A DNA stretch of 64,000 bases from an uncultured Clostridia bacterium (GCA_904393115.1 CAJFMX010000009.1:1-64000); one strand, 5' to 3'; shown: positions 16,936-25,590, numbered from the stretch's first letter. Notes: generated by a model from the letters alone, not told the origin. Numbers and translations: made by a program.

Positions 16936-17179
16936 ACAGCAAGCCTGCCTGCTCTGCGTGATGGCCGAGGGCTTTGCCCTGGACGAGGTCCGTCTCTTCC
17001 TGGATACCCATCCGGGCGAGGCGGAGGCGCTGCAGTACCTTGCGCAGCGCCAGGCAGCCTGCCGCGCCGCGCAGGAGAACTATGTCGCCCGGTTCGCGCC
17101 CCTGCAGATCGACGATCCCTCCGCCGCGGGGGACGACGCCTGGGTCCGCGCGCCCTGGCCTTGGGAATGGGAGGGATGA
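16925..17179 (+). CDS. cotJB: Spore coat protein CotJB
   Basis: The 84-residue protein matches CotJB in size and in the central FLDTHPGEAEALQYL and terminal PWPWEWEG pattern. It starts with GTG at 16925, inside the end of cotJA, with GGGAGG upstream, so the two are translationally coupled. It is predicted to assemble in the spore coat during mother-cell sporulation. Confidence 0.88.
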   Translation: MSAEQQACLLCVMAEGFALDEVRLFLDTHPGEAEALQYLAQRQAACRAAQENYVARFAPLQIDDPSAAGDDAWVRAPWPWEWEG

Positions 17180-17182
17180 TCC

Positions 17183-17779
17183 ATGTGGCGATATGAAAAG
17201 CGACTGCAGTTCCCCGTCAAGATCCAAACGCCCAACGCGCGCCTGGCCAAGGCGATCGTCAGCCAGCTCGGCGGGCCGGACGGCGAATTGGCCGCCTCGC
17301 TGCGCTATCTCTCGCAGCGCTATGCCATGCCCACGCGCGAAAACATGGCGCTGCTGACCGATATCGGCACGGAGGAGCTGGCGCACATGGAGATCATCTC
17401 CGCCATCATCCGCCAGCTCACGCAGAACCTCACCCTCGACCAGATCCGCGCGCAGGGCTTTGACGACTACTATGTGGACCACACGCTGGGCATTTGGCCG
17501 CAGGCCGCCAGCGGCGCCGCCTTTACGGCCGCCTATTTCCAGTCCAAGGGCGATCCGATCACGGACCTGAGCGAGGACATGGCCGCGGAGCAAAAGGCGC
17601 GCACCACCTATGAGAACCTGATCCGCCTGGCGGACGACCCCGACGTGCTCGCTCCCCTGCGCTTCCTGCGCGAGCGGGAGATCGTGCACTACCAGCGCTT
17701 CGGCGAGGCGCTGCGCAGCATCGCCGAGGCCGCGTCCAGCCCGAACTATTACGCGCTCAACCCCGCCTTTGACCTCTGA
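17183..17779 (+). CDS. cotJC: Manganese-catalase-like spore coat protein CotJC
   Basis: This 198-residue ferritin-like protein has the paired ligand helices of manganese catalases: GGPDGELAASLRYLSQRY, then GTEELAHMEII, and a later REREIVHYQRFGE. Four-helix-bundle Glu and His ligands for a dimanganese site are therefore in place. It is shorter than housekeeping catalases, as expected of CotJC. It begins three bases after cotJB. The operon is strong evidence that this organism forms endospores. Confidence 0.93.
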   Translation: MWRYEKRLQFPVKIQTPNARLAKAIVSQLGGPDGELAASLRYLSQRYAMPTRENMALLTDIGTEELAHMEIISAIIRQLTQNLTLDQIRAQGFDDYYVDHTLGIWPQAASGAAFTAAYFQSKGDPITDLSEDMAAEQKARTTYENLIRLADDPDVLAPLRFLREREIVHYQRFGEALRSIAEAASSPNYYALNPAFDL

Positions 17780-17794
17780 CCCCAGCGCTGATGC

Positions 17795-17829
17795 GCCGCC
17801 CTTGTGCATTCCGCCGGGGGCGGCTTTCT
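17795..17829 (+). terminator. Probable terminator of cotJABC
   Basis: GCCGCCC (17795-17801) pairs with GGGCGGC (17818-17824), and TTTCTT follows. The loop is long, so confidence is moderate. Confidence 0.55.
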
Positions 17830-17845
17830 TCTTTGCCTCTTGCGC

Positions 17846-18161
17846 ATGCTTCTGGCCGCGCAGCCGTGTTTCCGCTCCCAGGGACACACGCTTTCGCTGA
17901 TCAACGGCAAGTACAAGAGGACGATTCTCTACACGCGGATGGAATTCGGCGTGGTGCGGTTCAACGAGATGAAAAAGTACATCGGGAGGATCTCCTACAA
18001 GACGCTGAGCGCCTCCCTCAAGGAGTTGGAGGCGGACCATGCATCGCGAGGCGTATCCGCAGATCCCGCCCAAGGTGGAATACAGCCTGACCGAGCGCGG
18101 AAAATCCCTCCTCCCCATCCTGGACGCCCTGTGCGCATGGGGAGACGCGCACAGGCTGTAA
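17846..18161 (+). pseudogene. Decayed HxlR family regulator gene
   Basis: Two frames together spell an HxlR protein. The first gives LINGKYKRTILY, RFNEMKKYIG and [11 protein letters not shown], the middle of the winged helix. The second gives [20 protein letters not shown] and ends in [13 protein letters not shown] before a TAA at 18159-18161. The join, near 18036, has lost bases where intact proteins have a D-G-[LM]-I-H-R segment. The N-terminal conserved cysteine block is not recognisable. It is therefore a relic rather than a simple sequencing error. Confidence 0.75.
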
Positions 18162-18174
18162 GCGGCAAAGTGGA

Positions 18175-18206
18175 CCGGGGGAAAAACGCCCCCGGCCCCT
18201 TTTTTT
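18175..18206 (+). terminator. Intrinsic terminator after the HxlR relic
   Basis: CCGGGGG (18175-18181) pairs with CCCCCGG (18189-18195), and T7 follows at 18200-18206. It survives although the gene upstream is decayed. Confidence 0.75.
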
Positions 18207-18217
18207 GCCATTTCCGC

Positions 18218-18544
18218 TCAGCCGCTTTGCGCCTTGTACGCCTCGCCCCAGTTCCGCATGGCGTCCAGGATGGGCTCCAGGCTCCGGCCCAGATCCGTAA
18301 GGCGGTACTCGACGCGCGGCGGGACCTCCGCATAGACCGTGCGGGTGAGCAGGCCGCTCTCCTCCATGTCGCGCAGCTGCGCCGTGAGCACCTTCTGCGA
18401 AACGCTGCCGATGGACTTTTTCAGCTCCCCAAAGCGCTTGGTGCCGGGCATCAGGTCGCGCAGGATGAGCACCTTCCACTTGTCGCCGATCAGCAGGAGC
18501 GTCGTCTCCACCGGGCAAGCCGGCAATTCCTTCGTCGTCTGCAC
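18218..18544 (-). CDS. HxlR family transcriptional regulator
   Basis: The complete 108-residue winged-helix protein has the typical ACPVETTLLLIGDKWKVLIL start with its redox-type cysteine, the FGELKKSIGSVSQKVLT recognition region, and the PPRVEYRLTDLGRSL wing. HxlR proteins often sense quinones, aldehydes or oxidants and control divergent oxidoreductases. Here the divergent gene encodes a NAD(P)-binding oxidoreductase. GTG 18544 follows GAGGAGG at seven bases. Confidence 0.92.
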   Translation of the reverse strand: MQTTKELPACPVETTLLLIGDKWKVLILRDLMPGTKRFGELKKSIGSVSQKVLTAQLRDMEESGLLTRTVYAEVPPRVEYRLTDLGRSLEPILDAMRNWGEAYKAQSG

Positions 18545-18622
18545 GAAACCGCCTCCTCACTTTCCATTGGGATGCAAGCGCAAAACCGCGCCTTGCTTTC
18601 TCTTTTTCCCCTTTCTGCAAAG

Positions 18623-18652
18623 AGTATACCACGCGCCCGCGCCGCCTGCCAA
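18623..18652 (-). promoter_or_regulatory. Promoter of the HxlR gene
   Basis: On the minus strand TTGGCA (18652-18647) and TATACT (18628-18623) are 18 bp apart. Confidence 0.65.
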
Positions 18653-18737
18653 GGGCGAACCTCCTCGGGTTTTCGCAAAATCCGAAAAAATTTTTTTGCG
18701 GGCCGTTTTGCAGAAAATCCTCCAGGCTTTCGCATTT

Positions 18738-18829
18738 GTTCCCTCCGGGTAACCATGTAATCGTTCCCTACCGGTAACCAGGGCACAAAATTGTGCGTAC
18801 TTTACGCTTTCAGGAGGCGAATGTATACT
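18738..18829 (+). promoter_or_regulatory. Operator repeats and promoter of the oxidoreductase gene
   Basis: An 18-bp element, GTTCCCTNCNGGTAACCA, occurs twice in direct orientation, at 18738-18755 and 18763-18780, 25 bp apart. A dyad GCACAA-AA-TTGTGC follows (18783-18796), then TTTACG (18801-18806) and TATACT (18824-18829) with a 17-bp spacer. The gene-free stretch 18545-18878 thus holds two divergent promoters and likely HxlR sites. Confidence 0.6.
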
Positions 18830-18878
18830 ACAGACAAACAAGGGCGATACAGCCCGGAGAAAACCGGAGGGATTCCAA

Positions 18879-19508
18879 ATGAAACTTGCTGTTGTTTGTG
18901 CAAACGGGAAGGCGGGCCTGCGCATCGTGGAGGAGGCCGTTTCCCGCGGCCTGGACGTGACGGCCGTCGTGCGCGAGGAGAACCGCTCTGCGGCGCGCGC
19001 GGTGATCCAGAAGGACCTCTTCGACCTGACCGCGGCGGACCTTGCCGGCTTTGACGCAGTGGTCGACGCGTTCGGCGCGTGGACGCCGGAGACGCTGCCC
19101 CTGCACAGCCGGTCGCTCGCGCACCTGTGCGACATCCTCAGCGGGACGCCCACGTGCCTGCTGGTGGTCGGCGGCGCCGGCAGCCTGTACGTCAACCCGG
19201 AGCACACGGCCTGCGTCGCGGACGGCCCGGACTTCCCCGACGCCTTCAAGCCGCTTGCGGCGGCCATGGCCCAGGCGCTGGCCGAGCTGCGCCAGCGCGC
19301 GGACGTGCGCTGGACCTACCTCAGCCCCGCCGCGGACTTCCAGCCTGGCGGCGCGCGCACCGGTTCGTACACCCTGGGCGGCGAGGAGCTGACGCGGAAC
19401 GCCAAGGGCGAGAGCGTCATCAGCTACGCGGACTACGCCATCGCCATGGTGGACGAGGCCGTCTCCGGCAACCACATCCAGCAGAGGATCAGCGCCGTCT
19501 CCGCTTAA
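18879..19508 (+). CDS. NAD(P)H-binding oxidoreductase (atypical SDR)
   Basis: The 209-residue protein has an N-terminal dinucleotide fold. Its CANGKAGLRIVEEAVSRG segment (residues 8-25) replaces the usual GATGxxG, and VVGGAGSLYV matches the NmrA/YwnB-type group. It lacks the YxxxK catalytic pair, as these atypical proteins usually do. Relatives are reductases or redox sensors regulated by HxlR proteins, which matches the divergent neighbour. A GGAGGG site precedes ATG 18879, and the gene ends at a strong terminator. Confidence 0.85.
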   Translation: MKLAVVCANGKAGLRIVEEAVSRGLDVTAVVREENRSAARAVIQKDLFDLTAADLAGFDAVVDAFGAWTPETLPLHSRSLAHLCDILSGTPTCLLVVGGAGSLYVNPEHTACVADGPDFPDAFKPLAAAMAQALAELRQRADVRWTYLSPAADFQPGGARTGSYTLGGEELTRNAKGESVISYADYAIAMVDEAVSGNHIQQRISAVSA

Positions 19509-19515
19509 CATGGAG

Positions 19516-19554
19516 ATGCCCCTGTGCGCAAGCCTTGCGCACAGGGGCATTTTT
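19516..19554 (+). terminator. Strong intrinsic terminator
   Basis: A 17-bp perfect arm (19516-19532) pairs with 19534-19550, and a short T-tract follows at 19550-19554. Confidence 0.85.
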
Positions 19555-19567
19555 GTCTTTGGGCCGC

Positions 19568-20278
19568 TTACCGCCGTGCGACCCAGAAGGGGAGCGCGAG
19601 CGCCGCAAGCCCCGCGCCCAGGAACGCGCCCTGCATCGCGACCGCCTGCCCGGGCAGGGAGAAGGCGGGGTCCAGCGTCCCCAGGCGCAGCGGGTATTCG
19701 GAGAAGAGCGTCCCGTTCCAAAGCCCGAGCTCCGCCGGCAGGGGCAGGGCGCTCAGGAGAAGGGGCAGGGCCATCCACGCAAACACGAGCCAGGGCCGCT
19801 TCTGCCCCAGGCGCCACGCGGTGCCCAGCGCGAAGACCAGCACCGGCAGGAGCACGAACAGTGCCGGGGCCCACAGCCCGCCGAGCACCTCCCCGCCGAA
19901 GTACAGGGCGTAGAAGCCCAGGGCCTCGGCCAGGCACGCGAGGCAGAGCAGCGCCGTCGCCAGGAGCGCTGCGGCGCTGCGCACCCCGGCATACCGCCGG
20001 GGCGGGACGGGCGTGGCGTCCGTCAGCACCGCGACGCGCTGCGCGCCGCCGGAGGTGAAGCGCGTCAGGAAGAACAGCGCGCCGATCCACAGCAGGGGCA
20101 GCATCCGGCGCAGATAGTCCCCAAAGCTCCAGGGCGAAAAGGGCGCCGTGTGCGCCACGCCCAGCAGCGTCACGCCCGAGAGCACCTGCCAGCCGGCAAA
20201 CAGCAGCACCAGCAGAATCCCGAGGAAAAACCGATTCCACAGCAGTCGTTTCAGCTCATAGATCAAGATCTTGCGCAA
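19568..20278 (-). CDS. ABC-2-like membrane permease subunit
   Basis: This 236-residue protein has about six hydrophobic helices and a basic N-terminus (KILIYELKRLLWNRFFLG), typical of ABC-2 type permeases. No enzymatic motif is seen. It starts with TTG at 20278, nine bases after GGAGGAGG, and overlaps the preceding peptidase/permease gene by 23 bases, so the two are translationally coupled. It is probably the second membrane half of the transporter powered by the ATPase at 22460-23320. Confidence 0.75.
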   Translation of the reverse strand: MRKILIYELKRLLWNRFFLGILLVLLFAGWQVLSGVTLLGVAHTAPFSPWSFGDYLRRMLPLLWIGALFFLTRFTSGGAQRVAVLTDATPVPPRRYAGVRSAAALLATALLCLACLAEALGFYALYFGGEVLGGLWAPALFVLLPVLVFALGTAWRLGQKRPWLVFAWMALPLLLSALPLPAELGLWNGTLFSEYPLRLGTLDPAFSLPGQAVAMQGAFLGAGLAALALPFWVARR

Positions 20279-22463
20279 GGTCCAAATCCTCCTCCGTCAG
20301 CCCGCAGGCGTCCAAGAATTCCGGATACGTCAGGTAGGGAGCGTTCCAATCCACCTCGCGGTTGAACAGCCCGCGCAGGATCTCATCCATGGCCTCCTCG
20401 CCCCCGACGAGCTCCTGGGCGCGCAGGATCTTCAGCGGCATCTCGCTGTAGAGGCGCACGGTGGACAGGCTGTTCTCGATGCGCAGGCGCTCCGCCTCCG
20501 GCAGGGCGGTGAGGTACTCCGGGTGGCGCACGTAGAAGTTCAGGCTGTAGTCCTGCACGGCCTCGCGCCACTTGTCCACGTAGTTTTCCTGCGCGTATTC
20601 CTCGCCGTAGAGCTCCTTGACGATGCGGTAGGTGGTGTAGACCGTCAGGCCCTCGGCGGACCACGGGGAGTCGGCCGTTTCCACGTCGAACATGTTGCCC
20701 AGGCCCCACCACTGGTGCACCAGTTCGTGGAGCATGACCTCCCCGGGCACGGCGCCCTTCTGCCCGTCGGCGAGGTTTGCCGCGGTGAAGTCCGCCTCGT
20801 CCAGGAGGCTCGCGCCCGCCGCCGCGTAGCCGCCGCCGCGCACGCGGCCCTGGATCAGCTTGAGCGTGCCCGCGGCGCCGAAGGAGAGCGCGCCGTAGTG
20901 TGCCGTGCAGTATTCCACCACCGCCTCCACGACGCCCGCGGCGTCCGCCTGCCGCATGATGGCCTCGTGCTTGCGGCTGTAGTAGAGCTGGACCGTGATT
21001 CCGCCGGCCTGCACGTCCTCGCGGACGTAGTCCCCGGCGTAGAGGATGCCGCCCGGGCCCGCGCCGGCGTAGCGCCAGGTGACGGTGCCGTCCGCGTTCT
21101 CCCGCACGACCTCCGCCTGCTGCGCGCCAAAGGGCAGGGCCGTCATGTGCGCGGGCAGCGTGATCTCGATCTGCGCGGGGATGGGCTCCCCCTCCCCGGC
21201 GACGTTCAGCAGGTACGGGGCCAGGGTCTGGTTCTCCAGGCAGAGGTATTCCGCGCTGATCTCCGGGTCCCCCTGCTGGACGGTCATCAGGTTCCAGTCC
21301 CGCGGCAGGCCACCGTATTCCAGGACCAGCTCCACGGTTTCGTCCGCGGGGATCGTGATCTCCACAAGGGCCATGTTGCTCTCCTCGTACCCGGTCCGGA
21401 CCGCGGGCACGTCCTCCCCGTTGGCCCGGGCCGAGCGGATCTCGTACCCGGGGTTGATGCCAAAGGCGATCTTGCGCGCCTGCCCGGATGTATTTTGGAA
21501 GGAATAGGTCGCGGCGCCCTGCACCGTGCCCCGCGCCGGGTTCGGGCGCACGTCGGCCGTGCGGCCCGTGCAGACCACGCCCTCGGCGATCTCCTGCTCG
21601 TAGAGCGTCATCGCCGAAAGGTCCGGGTTGCTGTCGTCGTAAAAGGGCTGCGCCGCGTAGGCGAAGGCGGAAACGCCCACCAGCAGGAGCGCGAGCGCCG
21701 GGCGGTAGAGCCGCCGGGCGCTGCGCGCCAGGGACCCGAGCAGGCCCCGGCCCTGCCGCCGGATGCAGAGATACGCAAGGCCCCAGACCCCGCCGAGCGC
21801 CGCCAGCCAGCTCAGGCGCGCATACGCCACGGACCGGAACAGGCGCGAATTGGAGAAGTCGTCCGAGAGCGCCCAGACGCCGCCGGGGCTCAGCCAACTC
21901 CTCTGCCAGTCGTCGGACCAGACGGTCAGGCTCAGCGCCGCAAAGGCGGCCACGAGCACGAGCGACAGGTCCAGGCGCTGGGTGAGAGAGTACGCCGCGG
22001 CCGCCGCCAGCGTGCACAGCACCAGCGAGAACCCGAAGAAGAGGACGCCGGCGAGCACGTAGTCCGCGCCGTCAAAGACCGCGCCGATCCGCAGGGCCGC
22101 CGCGGGCAGCCACAGCAGCAGGGCAAGGCCCGTCGTGCCCACGGCGACCGCCAGCAGCGCGGCCAGGCGCACCCGCGCCAGCTCCAGCGGGGAGGCGACC
22201 GCGTCGAGCAGCACGTCCGCGCGGCAGCGGTGCGCGCGGTCCATCTCCACGACCGTGAGCAGCGCAAACAGCAGCCCGCCGATCACGCCGCCCGCCAGCG
22301 CGGGGTTGGCCAGGTAGACCGAGAGCATGGTGGTGCCCGTGGCGGGCGTGTAGAGCCACAGGCCCGCCAGCGGCGAGACCAGCGTCAGAAGGAGAACCGC
22401 CCACGTCTCCCGGCTCCGCAGGAGCCGCCCGCATTCCAGGCAAAAGCGCCGCATCGTCTTCAT
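20256..22463 (-). CDS. ABC-2-type permease fused to an M1 family metallopeptidase
   Basis: The 735-residue protein has two parts. Residues 1 to about 275 form seven or so membrane helices like an ABC-2 permease. From about 280 on there is a beta-rich region and then a gluzincin catalytic domain with HELVHQWWG near residues 578-586. A glutamate in WSAEGL follows 20 residues after the second histidine, close to the 18 usual in M1 aminopeptidases. The peptidase should face outward. The ATG overlaps the ATPase stop by four bases. Such fusions suggest coupled export and peptide trimming, but the substrate is unknown. Confidence 0.85.
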   Translation of the reverse strand: MKTMRRFCLECGRLLRSRETWAVLLLTLVSPLAGLWLYTPATGTTMLSVYLANPALAGGVIGGLLFALLTVVEMDRAHRCRADVLLDAVASPLELARVRLAALLAVAVGTTGLALLLWLPAAALRIGAVFDGADYVLAGVLFFGFSLVLCTLAAAAAYSLTQRLDLSLVLVAAFAALSLTVWSDDWQRSWLSPGGVWALSDDFSNSRLFRSVAYARLSWLAALGGVWGLAYLCIRRQGRGLLGSLARSARRLYRPALALLLVGVSAFAYAAQPFYDDSNPDLSAMTLYEQEIAEGVVCTGRTADVRPNPARGTVQGAATYSFQNTSGQARKIAFGINPGYEIRSARANGEDVPAVRTGYEESNMALVEITIPADETVELVLEYGGLPRDWNLMTVQQGDPEISAEYLCLENQTLAPYLLNVAGEGEPIPAQIEITLPAHMTALPFGAQQAEVVRENADGTVTWRYAGAGPGGILYAGDYVREDVQAGGITVQLYYSRKHEAIMRQADAAGVVEAVVEYCTAHYGALSFGAAGTLKLIQGRVRGGGYAAAGASLLDEADFTAANLADGQKGAVPGEVMLHELVHQWWGLGNMFDVETADSPWSAEGLTVYTTYRIVKELYGEEYAQENYVDKWREAVQDYSLNFYVRHPEYLTALPEAERLRIENSLSTVRLYSEMPLKILRAQELVGGEEAMDEILRGLFNREVDWNAPYLTYPEFLDACGLTEEDLDLAQDLDL

Positions 22464-23320
22464 GGCCGTTCCTCCTGGGAGAGCAGATAGAGGTAGGCGT
22501 CCTCCAGCGTCGGCTCCTCCGGCCGCGCAAAGGCCGGGAGCGCCTGGGCGACCGCGCGGCAGCGCACGCCCTCCGCCGTGTGCACCCGCGCCGTGACGTG
22601 CAGGCTGCGCTCGCCCGCGGCCTGCCGCTCCCAGAAGGAGCAGACGTGCCCCTGCGCCGCGCGCAGCAGCGCCGCCGGCTCGCCGGCAAAGCGGATCTGC
22701 CCGCCCGCCAGCACGACGAGCTGGTCGCAGACGGACTGCACGTCCTCGATGATGTGGGTCGAGAGCAGGACGAGGCGCTCCTGCCCGGCGCGGGAGAACA
22801 GGGTGCGGAAGTGGATGCGCTCCTCCGGGTCCAGGCCCACCGTGGGCTCGTCAAAGATCAATAGCGGCGGGTCCCCGAGCAGCGCCTGCGCGATGCCGAC
22901 CCGCTGGCGCTGCCCGCCCGAGAGCGTGCGGATCCTGGCGCGGGCCTTCTCCTCCAGGCGGACCTCGCGCAGGGCCCGCTGCACGGCCTCCTTTGCGTTG
23001 CGCAGGCCCTTGAGCGCGGCCATGTAGTCCAGGAACTGCGCGGCGGTCAGCTCGTCGAACAGGCCGAAGTCCTGCGGCAGGTAGCCGAGGCGGGACTTCA
23101 GGCTCCGCTCGTTGCCCGCAAGCGGCCGGCCGTCGACGAGGATCTTGCCGGACGTGGGGCGCAGCGCGTCCACCAGCAGCTTCATCAGCGTGGACTTTCC
23201 CGCGCCGTTCGGCCCCAGCAGCCCCACCAGGCTCGGGCTGCGCAGCGGCAGGTCGAGCCCTTTGAGCGCCTGCCGGCCGTTGGGATAGACCATGTTCACC
23301 CCTTGGATGTCGATTTCCAT
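22460..23320 (-). CDS. ABC transporter ATP-binding protein
   Basis: The roughly 286-residue ATPase has Walker A GPNGAGKST, the Q-loop LPQDFG, the signature LSGGQRQRVGI, Walker B LLIFDEPT and a switch histidine in STHIIED. A C-terminal extension of about 70 residues is typical of drug and bacteriocin-type exporters. The start at 23320 is chosen because it fits the family; AAAGGA lies 12 nt upstream. It energises the two membrane subunits encoded just downstream and sits directly after a two-component pair. Confidence 0.92.
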   Translation of the reverse strand: MEIDIQGVNMVYPNGRQALKGLDLPLRSPSLVGLLGPNGAGKSTLMKLLVDALRPTSGKILVDGRPLAGNERSLKSRLGYLPQDFGLFDELTAAQFLDYMAALKGLRNAKEAVQRALREVRLEEKARARIRTLSGGQRQRVGIAQALLGDPPLLIFDEPTVGLDPEERIHFRTLFSRAGQERLVLLSTHIIEDVQSVCDQLVVLAGGQIRFAGEPAALLRAAQGHVCSFWERQAAGERSLHVTARVHTAEGVRCRAVAQALPAFARPEEPTLEDAYLYLLSQEERP

Positions 23321-23352
23321 GCGTGCAATCATCCTTTCTTGCATCGAATTGC

Positions 23353-23387
23353 AAAAAAAGAATACCTGCGCCCCGTGGAGCGCAGGT
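23353..23387 (-). terminator. Terminator between the kinase and ABC genes
   Basis: ACCTGCGC (23364-23371) pairs with GCGCAGGT (23380-23387), and seven T residues follow on the minus strand (23359-23353). The ATPase ribosome-binding site starts about 17 bases further on, with no obvious promoter between them. Confidence 0.8.
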
Positions 23388-23405
23388 GGAGTCCGCATGG
23401 AGATT

Positions 23406-24884
23406 TTATGGAGCCGGCGCGCCCGCCCCGTCCGCGGCTGGGAAGCGGACCGTCGCCCGGACGCCGGAGGCCGTGTTCTCGACCGCGCAGGAGGCGCCGT
23501 GCTGCCGGAGAATCCGCTCCACGAGGTAGAGCCCCAGGCCGCTGCCGCCCGTCGCGCGGTTCCGGGACCCCTCCTCGCGGAAAAAGGGCTCGAAGAGGTG
23601 GGGCAGCGCGTCCTGCCCGATGCGGCTGCCGTCGTTCTCCACGACGAGGGCCGGGGCGCCCTCGAGCCTGCCGCACCAGACGCGCAGCTGCGCCCCCTCC
23701 GGCGCGTAGAGCGCGGCGTTGGAGAGCAGGCTGTCCACGACCCTTTGCAGCAGCGCGGGCACCGCGCGCACGAGGACCCCGGGCGCGAGCTCCGCCGCCA
23801 TGCGCTGGCCGCGCTGCTCCCACAGGCCGGCGTCCTGGCGAATCTGGCGCGCCGCCAGCGCGGACAGGTCCACGACCTCCTGCGGCGCGTCCTCCGCCTC
23901 TGCGCGGGAGAGGGCGAGCATCTCGCGCACGAGGGCCTCCATCCGCCCGGCGACCTGCAGGGCGCGCCCCAGGTACTTTTCCCGGTCGCGATACACGCCC
24001 ACGCCCTCCAGCATGCCGGTGAGCTGCCCCTGCAGGATGGTCAGCGGCGTCTTGAGCTCGTGCGACGCCGCCGAGAAGAAGGCCGTGCGCTGGCGTTCCC
24101 GCTCGCGCTCCCGCTCCATCTCCCCGCGCAGGGACTCGTTTGCGCTCTCCAGCTCCTGCAGCGCGGCGGAGAGCCGCTGCGCCATCTGGTCCAGGCTGCG
24201 GCCCAGGTCCCCGATCTCGTCCCGGCGCCGCTCCCCGCAGCGCCAGTGGAAGTCCAGGTCCGCCATCCTGCCGGCGATCCCGCTCAGCCGCAGGATGGGC
24301 CGCGTGATGCAGCGCGAATAGACCAGCGCGCACAGCAGCGAGAAGAGGAGCAGCAACAGCAGCAGCCAGGGCGCCATCTTCCCCAGGGCGCGCACGGCCA
24401 GGTTCTCCGCCTGCACGTGCGGCGTGACGTAGAGGGAATAGGGCTCGTCCCGGTCGGCGAACTGCACCTGGGCAAAGAGGGCGTCCTGCGCAAAGGTCAT
24501 GGAGGCCACCGCCTCCGCATCCAGGTCCGCCTCCCCGTCCGAACGGATGGAGATGGCCACGCTCTCGTCGTACACGCTCTTGATCACCAGGTCGGAGTTC
24601 ACGTCGGCGATCCGGCCGTCCTCGCCGACGAGCAGCGCGTCCGCGTGCGCGTCGAGGAAAAATTCGTCCAAAATCGGCCCGCAGTCCTCAAAATTCGCCT
24701 GGGAGAGCTGGTCCACCAGGCGGTCGACCTCCCTTTGCAGGTCGTCGGTGACCACGGCGGTGTAGGTCAGGGGCGTGGCCCAGGCGATCAGCGCGAACGT
24801 CACGGCCCCCGCGGCCAGCAGCATCGCCGCGGTGATCCCGAAGATGCGGGCCGTCAGGCTCTCACGGAGCTTCCTTCTTGGCAC
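23406..24884 (-). CDS. Membrane sensor histidine kinase
   Basis: This 492-residue kinase has a first membrane helix (about residues 13-38) and an extracytoplasmic sensor of about 130 residues. A second helix, rich in leucine, lies near 172-190. A HAMP-like linker, a coiled coil with repeated ER pairs, and the phosphoacceptor motif SHELKTPLT (His near 275) follow. The ATPase domain has SNAALYAPEGA and GGSGLGLYLVERI. It overlaps the response regulator gene by 23 bases. Position suggests that it controls the following ABC/peptidase genes. Confidence 0.92.
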   Translation of the reverse strand: MPRRKLRESLTARIFGITAAMLLAAGAVTFALIAWATPLTYTAVVTDDLQREVDRLVDQLSQANFEDCGPILDEFFLDAHADALLVGEDGRIADVNSDLVIKSVYDESVAISIRSDGEADLDAEAVASMTFAQDALFAQVQFADRDEPYSLYVTPHVQAENLAVRALGKMAPWLLLLLLLFSLLCALVYSRCITRPILRLSGIAGRMADLDFHWRCGERRRDEIGDLGRSLDQMAQRLSAALQELESANESLRGEMERERERERQRTAFFSAASHELKTPLTILQGQLTGMLEGVGVYRDREKYLGRALQVAGRMEALVREMLALSRAEAEDAPQEVVDLSALAARQIRQDAGLWEQRGQRMAAELAPGVLVRAVPALLQRVVDSLLSNAALYAPEGAQLRVWCGRLEGAPALVVENDGSRIGQDALPHLFEPFFREEGSRNRATGGSGLGLYLVERILRQHGASCAVENTASGVRATVRFPAADGAGAPAP

Positions 24885-25530
24885 GGTATCCCACCCCTCT
24901 TACGGTCTCGATGTAGTCCCTTTGCAGCTTATGGCGCAGGTTCTTGATGTGGCTGTCGACGATGCGCGCATCCCCGAAGAAGTCGTATCCCCAGAGCTTG
25001 TTGAGCAGCGCCTCCCGCGTGAAGACCCGGCCGGGCGCGGACAGGAACGTCTCCAGCAGCGCGTACTCCCGGGCGGTCAGGTCCAGGCGCTCCCCCTCGC
25101 GCGTGGCCTCGCGCGAGGCGGGGTCGAGCAGGAGGTCCCGGTAGCGCAGGGCCGTCCCCTCCTGCGCGCCGGCGCTCCTGCGCAGGATCGCGCGGATCTT
25201 CTCCAGCAGGATGGGCATGGAGAAGGGCTTTGTCACGTAGTCGTCTATGTTCAGTCCAAAGCCGCGCAGCTGCTGCGCCTCCCCGTCCAGCGCGGTGAGC
25301 ATCACCACCGGGACCTGCGAGCTCCGGCGGATGACCTCGCACACGCCGAAGCCGTCGATCTTGGGCAGGAGCACGTCCAGCAGCACCAGGTCAAACGCCT
25401 GCGCGCGGAACCGGTCCAGGGCCTCCACGCCGTCGCCCGCGGTCTCCGTCTCGTATCCGGCGTCCTGCAGATAGGCGCAGAGCAGCTCCTGAATATCCGG
25501 CTCGTCTTCGACAATCAGGATTCGTTTCAT
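24862..25530 (-). CDS. OmpR/PhoB-type response regulator
   Basis: The 222-residue regulator has Glu8-Asp9, phosphoacceptor Asp52 in LLDVLLPKIDG, and the TKPF lysine near 102. A winged-helix domain ends with VRGVGYRAK. It is the first gene of a minus-strand block that runs through the kinase into an ABC transporter. A TATACT -10 box lies just upstream (25550-25545), without a clear -35 box, as expected of a self-activated promoter. Confidence 0.92.
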   Translation of the reverse strand: MKRILIVEDEPDIQELLCAYLQDAGYETETAGDGVEALDRFRAQAFDLVLLDVLLPKIDGFGVCEVIRRSSQVPVVMLTALDGEAQQLRGFGLNIDDYVTKPFSMPILLEKIRAILRRSAGAQEGTALRYRDLLLDPASREATREGERLDLTAREYALLETFLSAPGRVFTREALLNKLWGYDFFGDARIVDSHIKNLRHKLQRDYIETVRGVGYRAKKEAP

Positions 25531-25590
25531 CCCATCACCCCGGCACAGTATACCAAGGAAGTATGAATTTTTCGTGGAGAAAGGGACTCC

